Below are positions 36,498 to 45,562 of a DNA stretch of 64,000 bases, in pieces. Position numbers and translations under genes: made by a program. This stretch comes from CAYYYG01 sp964591375 (GTDB lineage: Bacteria > Patescibacteriota > Microgenomatia > UBA1406 > GWC2-37-13): assembly GCA_964591375.1 (NCBI GenBank), contig CAZQAU010000001.1:1-64000 (forward strand), written 5' to 3'. Under the pieces are notes generated by a model, which saw nothing but the letters and a program-made list of their open reading frames with translations, had not been told where the DNA came from and searched no databases. Position 1 is the first letter of the stretch. Every line of letters starts with the position of its first letter.

Positions 36498-37628
36498 ATG
36501 TCGTTGGATCCTTCTATACTTGTTATGCAGCCCAAAAACGGAGGGCCTGCCTTTTTCTATGGCAATCCTACAGATGATTATCGATTGAATCATAACGAAT
36601 ATCCAACAAAAAACGAAAGCAATATGATTTTTTCGGGTCTGATACAAAAAATGGTCCGATACGACAACTCTGGCATCATCGAAATGAACATTGTGTCATT
36701 TATATTCTTTCTTGTGTATGGGCTGTTTTGGATTGGAATTTTTGACAGAACATCCATAGGACAATATTTACAAGAACGAAACATTTCAGCCGCTTTTTCT
36801 ATTATGGATATTGTTGTAGCATTCGTATACAAAGACCAGCTAATGGGTGCGGTAGAAGCATTTGTTTCTATGCCATTGAAATTCGTCAATATATTGCTTT
36901 CTATCAACAATATAAGTGAAACAATGTCTGGATATTTATCAGTAACGGCTACAGGCAAATGTGACCAATGTGTAAACGAAATCCAGCAATTTTTCGAAAT
37001 CTTGAGAGCTATCAACTATATTACGTTGCACTTATATTTGAAAGGAAAAGATAAGATAAGGGCACCATATTCTGATAGGATTGCCAATGTAATATATCTA
37101 TATTCAGATGATTATACGTCTCCTGCTGCGCAGCTAAAATTATTAATCAAAGAAGCGAAACGATCAGTCAAATTTTTTGCATTGAGAGGGTATTTATCTG
37201 ATCCTGATGAAATCAATGTCAATACCAAATTTGACGAATTAAGTGCGAAATTAGATGTATCATTACAAAGCACATCAGTGGTTGCACCTCCAGAACTGAA
37301 AGATCAATTAAATGTGGCAATGGGATTCTATATATTGCTTATTATTCCATTAAATATGTACAGTCTTGTCAATACGCTTACGCCATTGATGTTGCCTATT
37401 ATTATGTATATGTTTATTGGGTCCATTATAACCAAATGGTGGATAGGAGATCCATTTGATCCAAACCCACGCACACAAAGATTTGACTATTACAAAATAA
37501 GAGAAGAAAACGATATTTCTATTGAATGGGGCGAATGGTATGCACTCACTCGCAAGCAACAAATGGAAAATATGTATTATTCTGTGTTACCATGTGTACA
37601 TGAACAGAAAAAACCAGTTTCTTTGTGA
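36498..37628 (+). CDS. Membrane protein, possibly bestrophin-like
   Basis: This 376-residue protein has a helix near 64-82 (IVSFIFFLVYGLFWIGIF), amphipathic helices around 95-140, a soluble helical middle and a strongly hydrophobic hairpin at about 275-315, then WWIGDPFDPN and a hydrophilic tail. The succession 'hydrophobic hairpin, then DPF' resembles the end of the bestrophin/UPF0187 channel core (EDPFG), and LIQKMVRYDNSG resembles its opening. This is weak fold-level similarity. Otherwise it is an unassigned membrane protein. Confidence 0.5.
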   Translation: MSLDPSILVMQPKNGGPAFFYGNPTDDYRLNHNEYPTKNESNMIFSGLIQKMVRYDNSGIIEMNIVSFIFFLVYGLFWIGIFDRTSIGQYLQERNISAAFSIMDIVVAFVYKDQLMGAVEAFVSMPLKFVNILLSINNISETMSGYLSVTATGKCDQCVNEIQQFFEILRAINYITLHLYLKGKDKIRAPYSDRIANVIYLYSDDYTSPAAQLKLLIKEAKRSVKFFALRGYLSDPDEINVNTKFDELSAKLDVSLQSTSVVAPPELKDQLNVAMGFYILLIIPLNMYSLVNTLTPLMLPIIMYMFIGSIITKWWIGDPFDPNPRTQRFDYYKIREENDISIEWGEWYALTRKQQMENMYYSVLPCVHEQKKPVSL

Positions 37629-37715
37629 AAAAGTAATTTATATGTATAATAAAAAAGTAATGTCTTGTATTTTAATAAATCCAAAATCGCTACAGTGAGT
37701 TTTGCTTAGTATATA

Positions 37716-38336
37716 ATGTTATTTTCTGGTTGTAATAATTCAGTCTCAGAAACTACAAATGAGCCATTATCTGATCAGTCATATATAAATATATTTCCAC
37801 AAGCGTTCAATCCATTGGCACCCAATTTGGAATCAAGATTGAATATAAAACGAGACAAAAATGTCGAAAAGTTTGTAAAAGAATTAGAAACCGTTAATAA
37901 CACAGCATTCAATTCTGAAAATGCAATCAATAGTACTGTAATTACTGTATTATATATTCAGTTAAACAGCAATAGACCATCAAATTTTCTGACTATGCAA
38001 ATCGATGCAAATACTTCTGCTGATATAGTTATAAAAAAAGTGGCGGAATCTCCGGTTGGTCCTCTCCATGGACTACGACACGCAATCAATTTCAATTACA
38101 ATGGCTGCATGGCTTTTGAAATGTTTCATCCAATATATGATAGTTTTGCCAAAAAAATCATATGTAAAAATCACTTGGAGTATGACAATCGCAAAGTATG
38201 GTCATTGCCATTTGTTCGCAAACTATCCAACGAAAAAGGCATGTACGAAAATCGTTATTGTATAATTGTATACAATCCCTGCATCGGTTTAGAATTAGGC
38301 AAAAAACCGTCTTTTTTGAGTCTGTTCAGTATATAA
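37716..38336 (+). CDS. Unknown 206-residue protein
   Basis: It starts at an ATG directly after a TTAGTATATA element, so the leader is very short. The protein has a low-complexity, Asn/Ser-rich N-terminal 60 residues and then a compact domain with beta-type stretches (VITVLYIQLN, RYCIIVYNPCIGLEL). There is no signal peptide despite the hydrophobic first residues, and no recognised motif. It is followed by the nuclease gene on the same strand. Confidence 0.5.
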   Translation: MLFSGCNNSVSETTNEPLSDQSYINIFPQAFNPLAPNLESRLNIKRDKNVEKFVKELETVNNTAFNSENAINSTVITVLYIQLNSNRPSNFLTMQIDANTSADIVIKKVAESPVGPLHGLRHAINFNYNGCMAFEMFHPIYDSFAKKIICKNHLEYDNRKVWSLPFVRKLSNEKGMYENRYCIIVYNPCIGLELGKKPSFLSLFSI

Positions 38337-38436
38337 GGGGTTTTTGACAAATATATATTTTCCTTTTGTATTGTATTGTAAAAATAAATTTTTTCACAAA
38401 GTCAAAAAATTGAATTTCCAAAAAACTCACAAAGCC

Positions 38437-40431
38437 ATGGCACAAAAATCAGAATTTAGAAAGTGGTTAATTGAGAACATTAAATGCAAAGGAGAAGTCA
38501 AACCTGAAACACATGCCTTCTTTAAAGTAGATGTAAAGCAAGGGATATATGCCCCACATACATCACTAGGGCTTTTGGATCATTTGATTCCATTGCGAGG
38601 ATTTTCAGCATACAATAAAGAAACAATGGAAATCGCAACGGCTGATAGATTATTGGAGTACTTGAAAGAGATTTTTGATTTCTGTTTTGATACCGTAGAA
38701 AATTTGATAGTAATTACGGACAAAGAATATGTTCCAATACAAAAAGGAGTTACCCAGCAAATGCGAAAAGAAAAAGAAAAAGTAGACGAGGAATTTCGCA
38801 TGAAAATGCTTGACATTATAAAAGAACGAGGTTTTTTTATCAAATTGGGTCACACTTTGCCACTCCCATGGAATGAGAGTACGGGTGGTGCAAACAGATC
38901 GAAATTGATGAGGTTTATAATCAATACATTTATGTATGACCAAAACTTTTTTTATTGTCCACCATGTGGCAAAGTGATTGTGTTTGATGGGCATTATTTG
39001 ACCAAAAATGAAGAAATATTTAAAGATATTGGAAATGCAATACCAAATCAAGTTCCAGTTGCACTTGTTCATCCTAGTCATGGAAAAGAAAAAACATACA
39101 AAAAAGACCAGCAGCAAATTATTGTGGATGGGATAGTATATGATTTAGGGGAAGAAAATGTACATAACGTTGCTGGAATGAAGCAGCGACCGAATGTCAA
39201 TCCATATATTGAATTTAAAAATGATATGGGAGAATTTGATTTGGCGTTTGTCCGTCACATTGTTGTTGCAATGAAAGAGTTTGGAACTACTTCATTTACG
39301 ATATACTCTGCAGATTCTGACATCGTATTGATATGTTTGTGGTTTTTGTATCGATTGAGAAATGCGATTGGATCGTTTAATATTGAAGAAGACTATGAAA
39401 AGATAGAAGGAGAAAGCAATTCGGCATTGAAAAAAAGAATTGAACAACAAATCAAAAATTTTACTACTGCAGCAAAGAATATACAAATGTATATTAATTA
39501 CGGTGCCAAAACCAGAGATGATTACTGCAACGTAAATGTCTTATACAAAAAGCTAGTGAAACGTTTTTTGAATAACGATGAGGATTTGATTCCCACATTT
39601 TTATGTGTGGTGGTTAGCAAAAGCTCTGATTATACCTTTGGGTTTATGGGAGTGTCCATGAAGACATTTATCAATTCTTATTTGGAGAATATAAAGTACA
39701 TAAGGCCCATCATCAAATTTGACGGGGATGATTACACGCATCTCCTTATTGATTCGTATGCTTACAAAAGAATGCTGATAGTGGCCTATCTTGCACAATA
39801 TAGCAAAAATCAAAACGTTAAAAAGCTTCTGCAAGAAAAGAAACTGAAGGAATTAGATCTTAATGATGTGCGAATAGCAGTTAAGAAAGCAGTGATTACC
39901 AAAAAGAACAAGAGTTTGTTGGAATCAGTAGATTCATATAAACAATTCAAAAAAAGAAGAGTCAGTAATGAAATTGATAGCGATATAGAAAGTGACGATA
40001 ATGAGTTGACAGACAAAAGTATAAAAATAGAATTGTTTGAGGCAAGTCCTGATGATTTTAAAAAAGCCATGAAAGCTTTTGCAAAACAAGTTCCTCCGGA
40101 TTCAGAAATCAAACACAGATTTGACTTGGTGCATGGATATATGTTTTTTATTCATATGTATGGGAATAAGTTTGTCAAATATCCAAATGCAGAACGATTT
40201 GGATTTACTTCATCTAACGGGAATATGTTGACTGCTGCAAACATTAAAATGCTGGCATCCAATGATTGGGAAAAATTGGAAGAGAAACGGAAAAAATATA
40301 TACTGCAACGCAGTGATTTGAATGCAACATATAGAACAATCACGAATACAGTAGTTAGCTTGACTACTGATAGTATCAATGAAAATGGGAAGAGGCAACG
40401 AAATATTGTATTGGATGATGATGAAGAATGA
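38437..40431 (+). CDS. FEN/XRN-superfamily 5' nuclease
   Basis: This 664-residue protein is taken from the ATG of MAQKSEFRKW. It carries the PIN-like active-site pattern of flap endonuclease/XPG/XRN enzymes: LIVITDKEYVPIQKG followed by a lysine-rich helix (90-115) and KVIVFDGHYLTKNEE (179-193); an acidic GEFDLAFVRHIV (265-276); IYSADSDIVLICL (289-301) with Asp293 and Asp295; and VVSKSSDYTFGFMGVS (391-406), matching the SGCDYTPGI...GIG motif. The protein is longer than FEN1 and has a basic/acidic C-terminal third. Such enzymes remove flaps in replication or, like the herpesvirus vhs protein, degrade mRNA. Which role applies here is not decidable from sequence. Confidence 0.7.
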   Translation: MAQKSEFRKWLIENIKCKGEVKPETHAFFKVDVKQGIYAPHTSLGLLDHLIPLRGFSAYNKETMEIATADRLLEYLKEIFDFCFDTVENLIVITDKEYVPIQKGVTQQMRKEKEKVDEEFRMKMLDIIKERGFFIKLGHTLPLPWNESTGGANRSKLMRFIINTFMYDQNFFYCPPCGKVIVFDGHYLTKNEEIFKDIGNAIPNQVPVALVHPSHGKEKTYKKDQQQIIVDGIVYDLGEENVHNVAGMKQRPNVNPYIEFKNDMGEFDLAFVRHIVVAMKEFGTTSFTIYSADSDIVLICLWFLYRLRNAIGSFNIEEDYEKIEGESNSALKKRIEQQIKNFTTAAKNIQMYINYGAKTRDDYCNVNVLYKKLVKRFLNNDEDLIPTFLCVVVSKSSDYTFGFMGVSMKTFINSYLENIKYIRPIIKFDGDDYTHLLIDSYAYKRMLIVAYLAQYSKNQNVKKLLQEKKLKELDLNDVRIAVKKAVITKKNKSLLESVDSYKQFKKRRVSNEIDSDIESDDNELTDKSIKIELFEASPDDFKKAMKAFAKQVPPDSEIKHRFDLVHGYMFFIHMYGNKFVKYPNAERFGFTSSNGNMLTAANIKMLASNDWEKLEEKRKKYILQRSDLNATYRTITNTVVSLTTDSINENGKRQRNIVLDDDEE

Positions 40432-40490
40432 AAATAAATCTTTTTATTATACAAACAATAAAATATTAGCAAAAATCACGTTCCTTTTTT

Positions 40491-41858
40491 TTAGTAGGCA
40501 GTTCTGTGGAAATATTCCAAATTCGTGTTATTTGGGCCTCCACCTGCCTTTGTACATTGTCCAACAATTCTGGAACGATTCAATGATTCGAAATCTGCCA
40601 TTGCGGATAAGAACAATCCGATCATTTCTGTTTGTGCACGTTGAGCAAGACCCCAGTCTTTAGTCAAATCCAAATCTCTATAAGCAGCAATGTCTGACTT
40701 TTGTACGCGAGCAAGATTGGTAGTTCCGTCCCATCCAATAAGATTTTTGTCATCCACCAATTCTGGATGAATGGCAATGCTCTCCACAATGCTTCTGATG
40801 AATCTACGCTGGGCATTATTGAATTCTTCTTTTGTGGCAGCGTTACTGAGCAATTGATTCACTCGCCCATCAAATTTATGGGATGTAGGACCATCGGGGT
40901 TTGGATCGTTCTTTGATAATTCATAAAGCCCTGTAATGCCCATTGTATGTGCCCAAACATCATTGACTGTTGCTTGGATTTCATCAGCAGTTCCTCCATT
41001 CAAATAAAATGCTTTCAGCAATGCATTGTCATCATCATAAGATGCCAGTTGGGTAAGACCTGATTCAATTCCTTTCGCAATTCCAGTTGAGGCACAGAAC
41101 AAAATGAAATAAACAAGATTGCATAAGAATTGGACTTGGACACAGTTGTTCTTGCAGTAATCAGAGCTGAACAATTTGTGATACAAATCAGGGCTTTCAA
41201 GATACAATTTCAATGCATCCAAAGCTCTGTTCACAGCAGTATCACTTCTGTAAGAACGTGCCCACAAGGTTACTTTTCCGGGCACCACTCCAAGTCTTCT
41301 CATCTGGTCCCAGTCCACTTTCTTGAGTTCTGCTTGAGTTGGAATGTACATTTCGACTAAATCTCCAACAAAAACGGTATTGAATCCGTGCAAGGCGCCA
41401 ATACCATTGATAAGCAAATTTGTTTCCACCTCTTTCAAAGCCCCTTTTGCATAAGGAGTTTGTTGAGTACTCAATCCTCTGATAACAATGCTATTTAACA
41501 ATGCATCTGTAACCAAACGGTCTGCAAGAGAAGCTGGAATCTTCAAATCATTGATGAGAATATCCCTTTCGACAGAAGCAGGGGTTTCTCCTAATCCTTC
41601 GTATCCATTCAATGCAGTCATGATTTTGGGACGGCCATTCACTTGATCACATTCATGACCCCATGCAATTTCACGAAAATGGATATCAAGAATGATATCC
41701 AAAGGGGGCTTAGATGTTTTGTACAAAGGAGATGTTAAATTGTTTCTCATTTTGTTTGCCCATTCAGTGTTGTAGAATGACTTTTCTGGAACAAATCCGG
41801 ATGGGGTTGGTTCCTTTGTGTCATCGTTCATAGTATGTCCTCCTTGATAAGTTGCCAT
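40491..41858 (-). CDS. Candidate virion structural protein, unknown family
   Basis: This 455-residue soluble protein starts at ATG (MATYQGGHTMNDDTK). It has a disordered start, then a largely helical body with Gly/Asn-rich loops. The base composition of this gene and of 42709-44031 looks more GC-rich than most neighbours, which often marks strongly expressed structural genes. A GTTATAC element about 35 bases upstream of the ATG has a counterpart at the 440-residue gene. No family is recognised. The structural role is inferred from context and composition only. Confidence 0.6.
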   Translation of the reverse strand: MATYQGGHTMNDDTKEPTPSGFVPEKSFYNTEWANKMRNNLTSPLYKTSKPPLDIILDIHFREIAWGHECDQVNGRPKIMTALNGYEGLGETPASVERDILINDLKIPASLADRLVTDALLNSIVIRGLSTQQTPYAKGALKEVETNLLINGIGALHGFNTVFVGDLVEMYIPTQAELKKVDWDQMRRLGVVPGKVTLWARSYRSDTAVNRALDALKLYLESPDLYHKLFSSDYCKNNCVQVQFLCNLVYFILFCASTGIAKGIESGLTQLASYDDDNALLKAFYLNGGTADEIQATVNDVWAHTMGITGLYELSKNDPNPDGPTSHKFDGRVNQLLSNAATKEEFNNAQRRFIRSIVESIAIHPELVDDKNLIGWDGTTNLARVQKSDIAAYRDLDLTKDWGLAQRAQTEMIGLFLSAMADFESLNRSRIVGQCTKAGGGPNNTNLEYFHRTAY

Positions 41859-42080
41859 TTTGATAGAGTATTCTTTTCTGAGGTATAACTTTTAGGATTT
41901 TCTATATTGAGTAAATCACAAAATGAATAAACGACTAGCAAAGTGTTTTATCAGAAAAAACCAGGGATTTTTGATTGCTAATAATTATCATAAAGAGTCG
42001 CAATTTATTAATTTTTCAAATTAAGTTTCTTCTTTTTTTACAGACATTATACATAACTTTTTGGTAAAAAAGTTCTTATG
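41859..42080. promoter_or_regulatory. AT-rich upstream region of the 455-residue gene
   Basis: This 222-base gap has a GCTAATAATTATCATAA segment near 41978-41993; AATAATTATC also occurs upstream of the seven-helix gene. No gene is seen. It probably contains the promoter of the 455-residue protein gene and the 3' end of the next gene. Confidence 0.3.
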
Positions 42081-42608
42081 CTATTTTGAAGCTGCAAGTG
42101 TTTTGCAAACAGGACAGTCATCTACAATTTCTTCACCTGATAATTTGAAGATATTGTGATTATAAGTTTCAACTGCACTGGCCATATTCTTTTTCGAAAT
42201 TGTCTTAATAGGTTCAAATTTATCTGCCAATGTAAATGGGTATTTGAATTGGTCTAGCTTGTATTTGGAACAAGATTTGTATAATGTCACATAAAAGTCG
42301 TTTTCTGCCATACGGTATGCATAATGGCCTTGTTCGCTAATTTCTGCACATACTAAAAGCAATTTGTCTACTGATGGGAATGCTGCGCCTGAAACTGCAG
42401 CCTTAGTTACTTTTTTCGTGCTTATGCCCATTGTCCCGTCCTTTAATACATATAAAGCAAACGCGAAATTGTCTGTTCTCAATGTGTATCTTCCATTATA
42501 GTATCCAACAATAATTATATTGGAAATCGTGTTGTTGATAGGCACCACATTTTTTGCAACGGGTATAACAATATTCTCTTTAATTTCAGTTCTCTTTCTT
42601 TTTGACAT
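42081..42608 (-). CDS. Small nuclear-type protein with CxxC tail, unknown
   Basis: This 175-residue protein begins MSKRKRTEIKEN, a nuclear-localisation-like signal, and then a compact, probably beta-rich domain (NIIIVGYYNGRYTLR, NFAFALYVLKDGTMGIS). It ends with DDCPVCKTLAASK, a CxxC that may bind zinc with a partner. It lies between the two candidate structural genes on the same strand. No family is recognised. Confidence 0.6.
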   Translation of the reverse strand: MSKRKRTEIKENIVIPVAKNVVPINNTISNIIIVGYYNGRYTLRTDNFAFALYVLKDGTMGISTKKVTKAAVSGAAFPSVDKLLLVCAEISEQGHYAYRMAENDFYVTLYKSCSKYKLDQFKYPFTLADKFEPIKTISKKNMASAVETYNHNIFKLSGEEIVDDCPVCKTLAASK

Positions 42609-42708
42609 TTTGTATTAAAACGTAAGTGAAAAAGTTTGCTAAAGGATATGATTTAAAAATTTAAAAACAAAATTTACTATCACAATTTCATGGTAAAAAA
42701 TACAAAAA

Positions 42709-44031
42709 TTATGTGTTCAAGACAAATTCTGTCAAACCAAGTCTTCTCAACTTCATATAGGCAATGTCATTGTCTTCGCGAATGGCTGCATTTACTTCAT
42801 GGATTGTCGCTTTTGTTCCGTTTGAGTACATGAATTTGCCGCAATGAATATATTTTCCAGAAGTGAATACATAAATAGGATAGATAAACGAATCACCGTT
42901 TTGGTCAGTTCCTCTCCTAAACACAACATCTCTATAACCCAAATCAACATCATATGCATGATTGTAATTCAAAGGAATTCCATCAGGACTGGGATCGAAG
43001 TCTCCAACGTCGAAGTTAGGGGCATTTGGTGGCATATAGGGGTCAGAAATACAGTTTTTGGAGAATTGGGCAGGTCCAAGCCCATGCAATGCTCGGTATA
43101 TAAACAGAGGGTCTTCAGGAGAGTCCATAGTTTCATCCAAGTACTGATTCACATGGTGATTCGAGCCCATATTGTATGGAGCATTGGCTTTGAGAACCAT
43201 TGGAACAACAGACAATGGCTGATAGGAATCAAAATCGATGTTCTTTGTGGACGATGTTATTTTTGTTTTCAGTACTCCAAATCCAGCAGGTTCGTTGATT
43301 TCAATGGCATCGGCCCAATATGCAGTAATGTCTTCCATTCTTCCCATAATAGCAAAAGTAAACAGTCTTGTTGAGCTTGTATCTTGTGCAAGAGGACTTG
43401 GTGTTCCACTATCAGAACCAGCGACAAACCACAAGAATACATAGTTTTCTGCAAACTTTCCTGGGGTTGTGGTAAGAGTTTCCAAATCAACATGCAAATT
43501 TCCTTCTCTGTTTCTTCTTGCATTGGGTCTTGATCCAGTAATGGCTTCTTTTTTGAGCTCAGTCACAAGCACGCTCGCATCATCTTGAAGCTGAGAATTC
43601 AAGCCTGCAATATTAAACATTTCCAAAACGTCCCAATGAGCATCATCTTCACTACTTCTTTTTGCAAACACAGGTTCTCCTCGTTGGAAATCAATGCGGG
43701 AGTACTTGCTTTTGTCAAAGCGCTTCATTCCCATGACTTTGTATGTCACAAATTGCAATGAACCAGTTAGACCCTGGGATTTGGTGGAATAGAAATTGAC
43801 ATTTGCAAAGTTTTCTGGCACAGGCTCAGAGTCTGTCGGATAGGTTTGTCTTGGCAATTTTACTCCTTCATAGCCAGAGACTTGCATGCCACTCATCAAT
43901 CCGGCTTGCTTTGCGACATTGGGTCCTAGATTGCTCAGGGCAGGGCCTCTGACCAAAGAGGTGCCTCCTCTGAAAGAGGCAAAACTTGAATCTCTTACAT
44001 TGGCTCTAGCTACAGCTGGAGGAACAGTCAT
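42709..44031 (-). CDS. Candidate virion structural protein, unknown family
   Basis: This 440-residue protein has a Gly/Ser/Ala-rich N-terminal arm of about 55 residues (SFASFRGGTSLVRGPALSNL) and a beta-rich body with many aromatic and Gly/Pro loops. There is no transmembrane helix or enzyme motif. The composition and arm are what one expects of a capsid or capsid-associated protein. Its length would suit an HK97-type shell protein, but I cannot identify the E-loop or other fold markers, so this is only a suggestion. Expression is probably strong and late, judging from its GC-richer codons. Confidence 0.6.
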   Translation of the reverse strand: MTVPPAVARANVRDSSFASFRGGTSLVRGPALSNLGPNVAKQAGLMSGMQVSGYEGVKLPRQTYPTDSEPVPENFANVNFYSTKSQGLTGSLQFVTYKVMGMKRFDKSKYSRIDFQRGEPVFAKRSSEDDAHWDVLEMFNIAGLNSQLQDDASVLVTELKKEAITGSRPNARRNREGNLHVDLETLTTTPGKFAENYVFLWFVAGSDSGTPSPLAQDTSSTRLFTFAIMGRMEDITAYWADAIEINEPAGFGVLKTKITSSTKNIDFDSYQPLSVVPMVLKANAPYNMGSNHHVNQYLDETMDSPEDPLFIYRALHGLGPAQFSKNCISDPYMPPNAPNFDVGDFDPSPDGIPLNYNHAYDVDLGYRDVVFRRGTDQNGDSFIYPIYVFTSGKYIHCGKFMYSNGTKATIHEVNAAIREDNDIAYMKLRRLGLTEFVLNT

Positions 44032-44198
44032 AATTCAGGTATTTTTTCTCGTATAACTAGCTTGAAAAATTTAGGGATATTGATAGTAAGAATAAAATAT
44101 ATTCAGTACAATACAAAAGCCTTTTAAATATAATATAGTAAAGTATAATACAATAAACATTTTTTCAATAAATTTCATTTTTTATGTTTCGTTTTCAT

Positions 44199-45473
44199 CT
44201 ATGTTCCGTGTTTATTTTCTATCATTCCCGAATATTCATTGCCGCCTTTGATACCAAATCTGTCTTCTTTCATAATGTTTTGTATTTCCCTGAGGGCAGA
44301 CTTGAGAGTGACACTATTCTGCATGGCCTGGAGCCTTCCTGTAGCAACCATGGCCATTTCTGTGCATATGGTACGATCTGTAGCATCAATAAATGATTTC
44401 CCTAATCTACAGAAGGAAGAAATGGCTTTTTCGGTCATGGCTCTATTGTTATTCTGGTCCATTAGGAAAAGCCCGTTTCTTTGCAAAGAATCAATGGCCA
44501 AATAGGACAAATCTTCTATACGATACTGATTTAATACCCGCCTCAAATATGGAGTGTGATAGCAATGCCATTCGATTAAGGATTTGTTTATATGTTGTAT
44601 TGTAATTCCACATTCTCCAAATGCCTTTGATATAGCAACATTCCAAAATTTTGCAGTAACATCGAATCCTATAACTCTGTTAGTAGATCGCAATGCCTGT
44701 ATTAGCAGCATAAAAAAAAGCTTGATTTGTTTTGATATTTGCCGACTTCCATCCATGTATGGATCAGGAGGGTCAATTTCATAGTAACATAAAGGACATG
44801 TTTGCTCTGTCCATTTGTCCAAATCATCTTCCACCCATCTCAAAATCAAATCGTTTTCTTCGCGAACAATCACAGGATGGGTTTCTGCAAATATTTCGCC
44901 TATACCAAATTTCTGGGCCATATACTTGACCTTGGCAATTTTAATTTCTAAATCAAGTGGGGACAGTCCTAGCCTTTCTACCCTAGCTCGTGATTCTGTA
45001 AGATCTAATATGGTTGGCTTAGGCGGCACTTTTTTCTGTTTAGATAGCTTCAAAAAAATCAAATCTCCATCAATAATATATTTATCGTCGATGTCTGTTT
45101 CTCCCGGACAAAAAGGGAGTCCTTTTTTATACATGGTCAAATTATCTACAACCGTATCATCATCTATATGAGTGGTTATTTTCGACAGCAGTTTTGCATA
45201 TTCAATGCATTCATCGTCATTTTGTTCACTATCGATTACGATATCTGACGAATGATTATTTATTATGGGCTGTTCTTCATATATACGGTCATTGATGTTA
45301 TTTTCTTCTTCCTGGTAATCGTTGTCAGAATTTACATACAAATCTTCAATATCACTCTCGTCTTGATTTTCCTCTTCTTCCTTGTCATTTTGTTCAATCT
45401 CTTCTTCGTAGTCTTCATCACCCTCATCATTGTCTTCTTCACTAGATGAATGGCGGGTCCTTTTCAAATCCAT
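44199..45473 (-). CDS. Protein with acidic N-terminal tail and zinc-knuckle-like motif, unknown
   Basis: This 424-residue protein has about 100 N-terminal residues that are extremely acidic (for example EEDNDEGDEDYEEEIEQND). These are followed by a helical globular region with a single CPLCYYEIDPPDP motif near residue 227 and conserved-looking cysteines and histidines around 280-300 (GECGITIQH, EWHCYHTPYL). An acidic tail plus a metal-binding-like core suggests a transcription or chromatin-type protein. No family is recognised. It is divergent from the 658-residue gene, with 89 bases between the chosen ATGs. Confidence 0.6.
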   Translation of the reverse strand: MDLKRTRHSSSEEDNDEGDEDYEEEIEQNDKEEEENQDESDIEDLYVNSDNDYQEEENNINDRIYEEQPIINNHSSDIVIDSEQNDDECIEYAKLLSKITTHIDDDTVVDNLTMYKKGLPFCPGETDIDDKYIIDGDLIFLKLSKQKKVPPKPTILDLTESRARVERLGLSPLDLEIKIAKVKYMAQKFGIGEIFAETHPVIVREENDLILRWVEDDLDKWTEQTCPLCYYEIDPPDPYMDGSRQISKQIKLFFMLLIQALRSTNRVIGFDVTAKFWNVAISKAFGECGITIQHINKSLIEWHCYHTPYLRRVLNQYRIEDLSYLAIDSLQRNGLFLMDQNNNRAMTEKAISSFCRLGKSFIDATDRTICTEMAMVATGRLQAMQNSVTLKSALREIQNIMKEDRFGIKGGNEYSGMIENKHGT

Positions 45474-45562
45474 ATTATTTCATTATCCTTTCAATTTATT
45501 TTTGTATTTTATATATTAAAGTATATAGATATTGTAAATTATTGTTATTAAAAAACAGCATC

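Noticed and set aside
42709..44031. Calling the 440-residue protein the major capsid protein
   Set aside because: Length and N-terminal arm fit, but no fold-specific motif could be seen.
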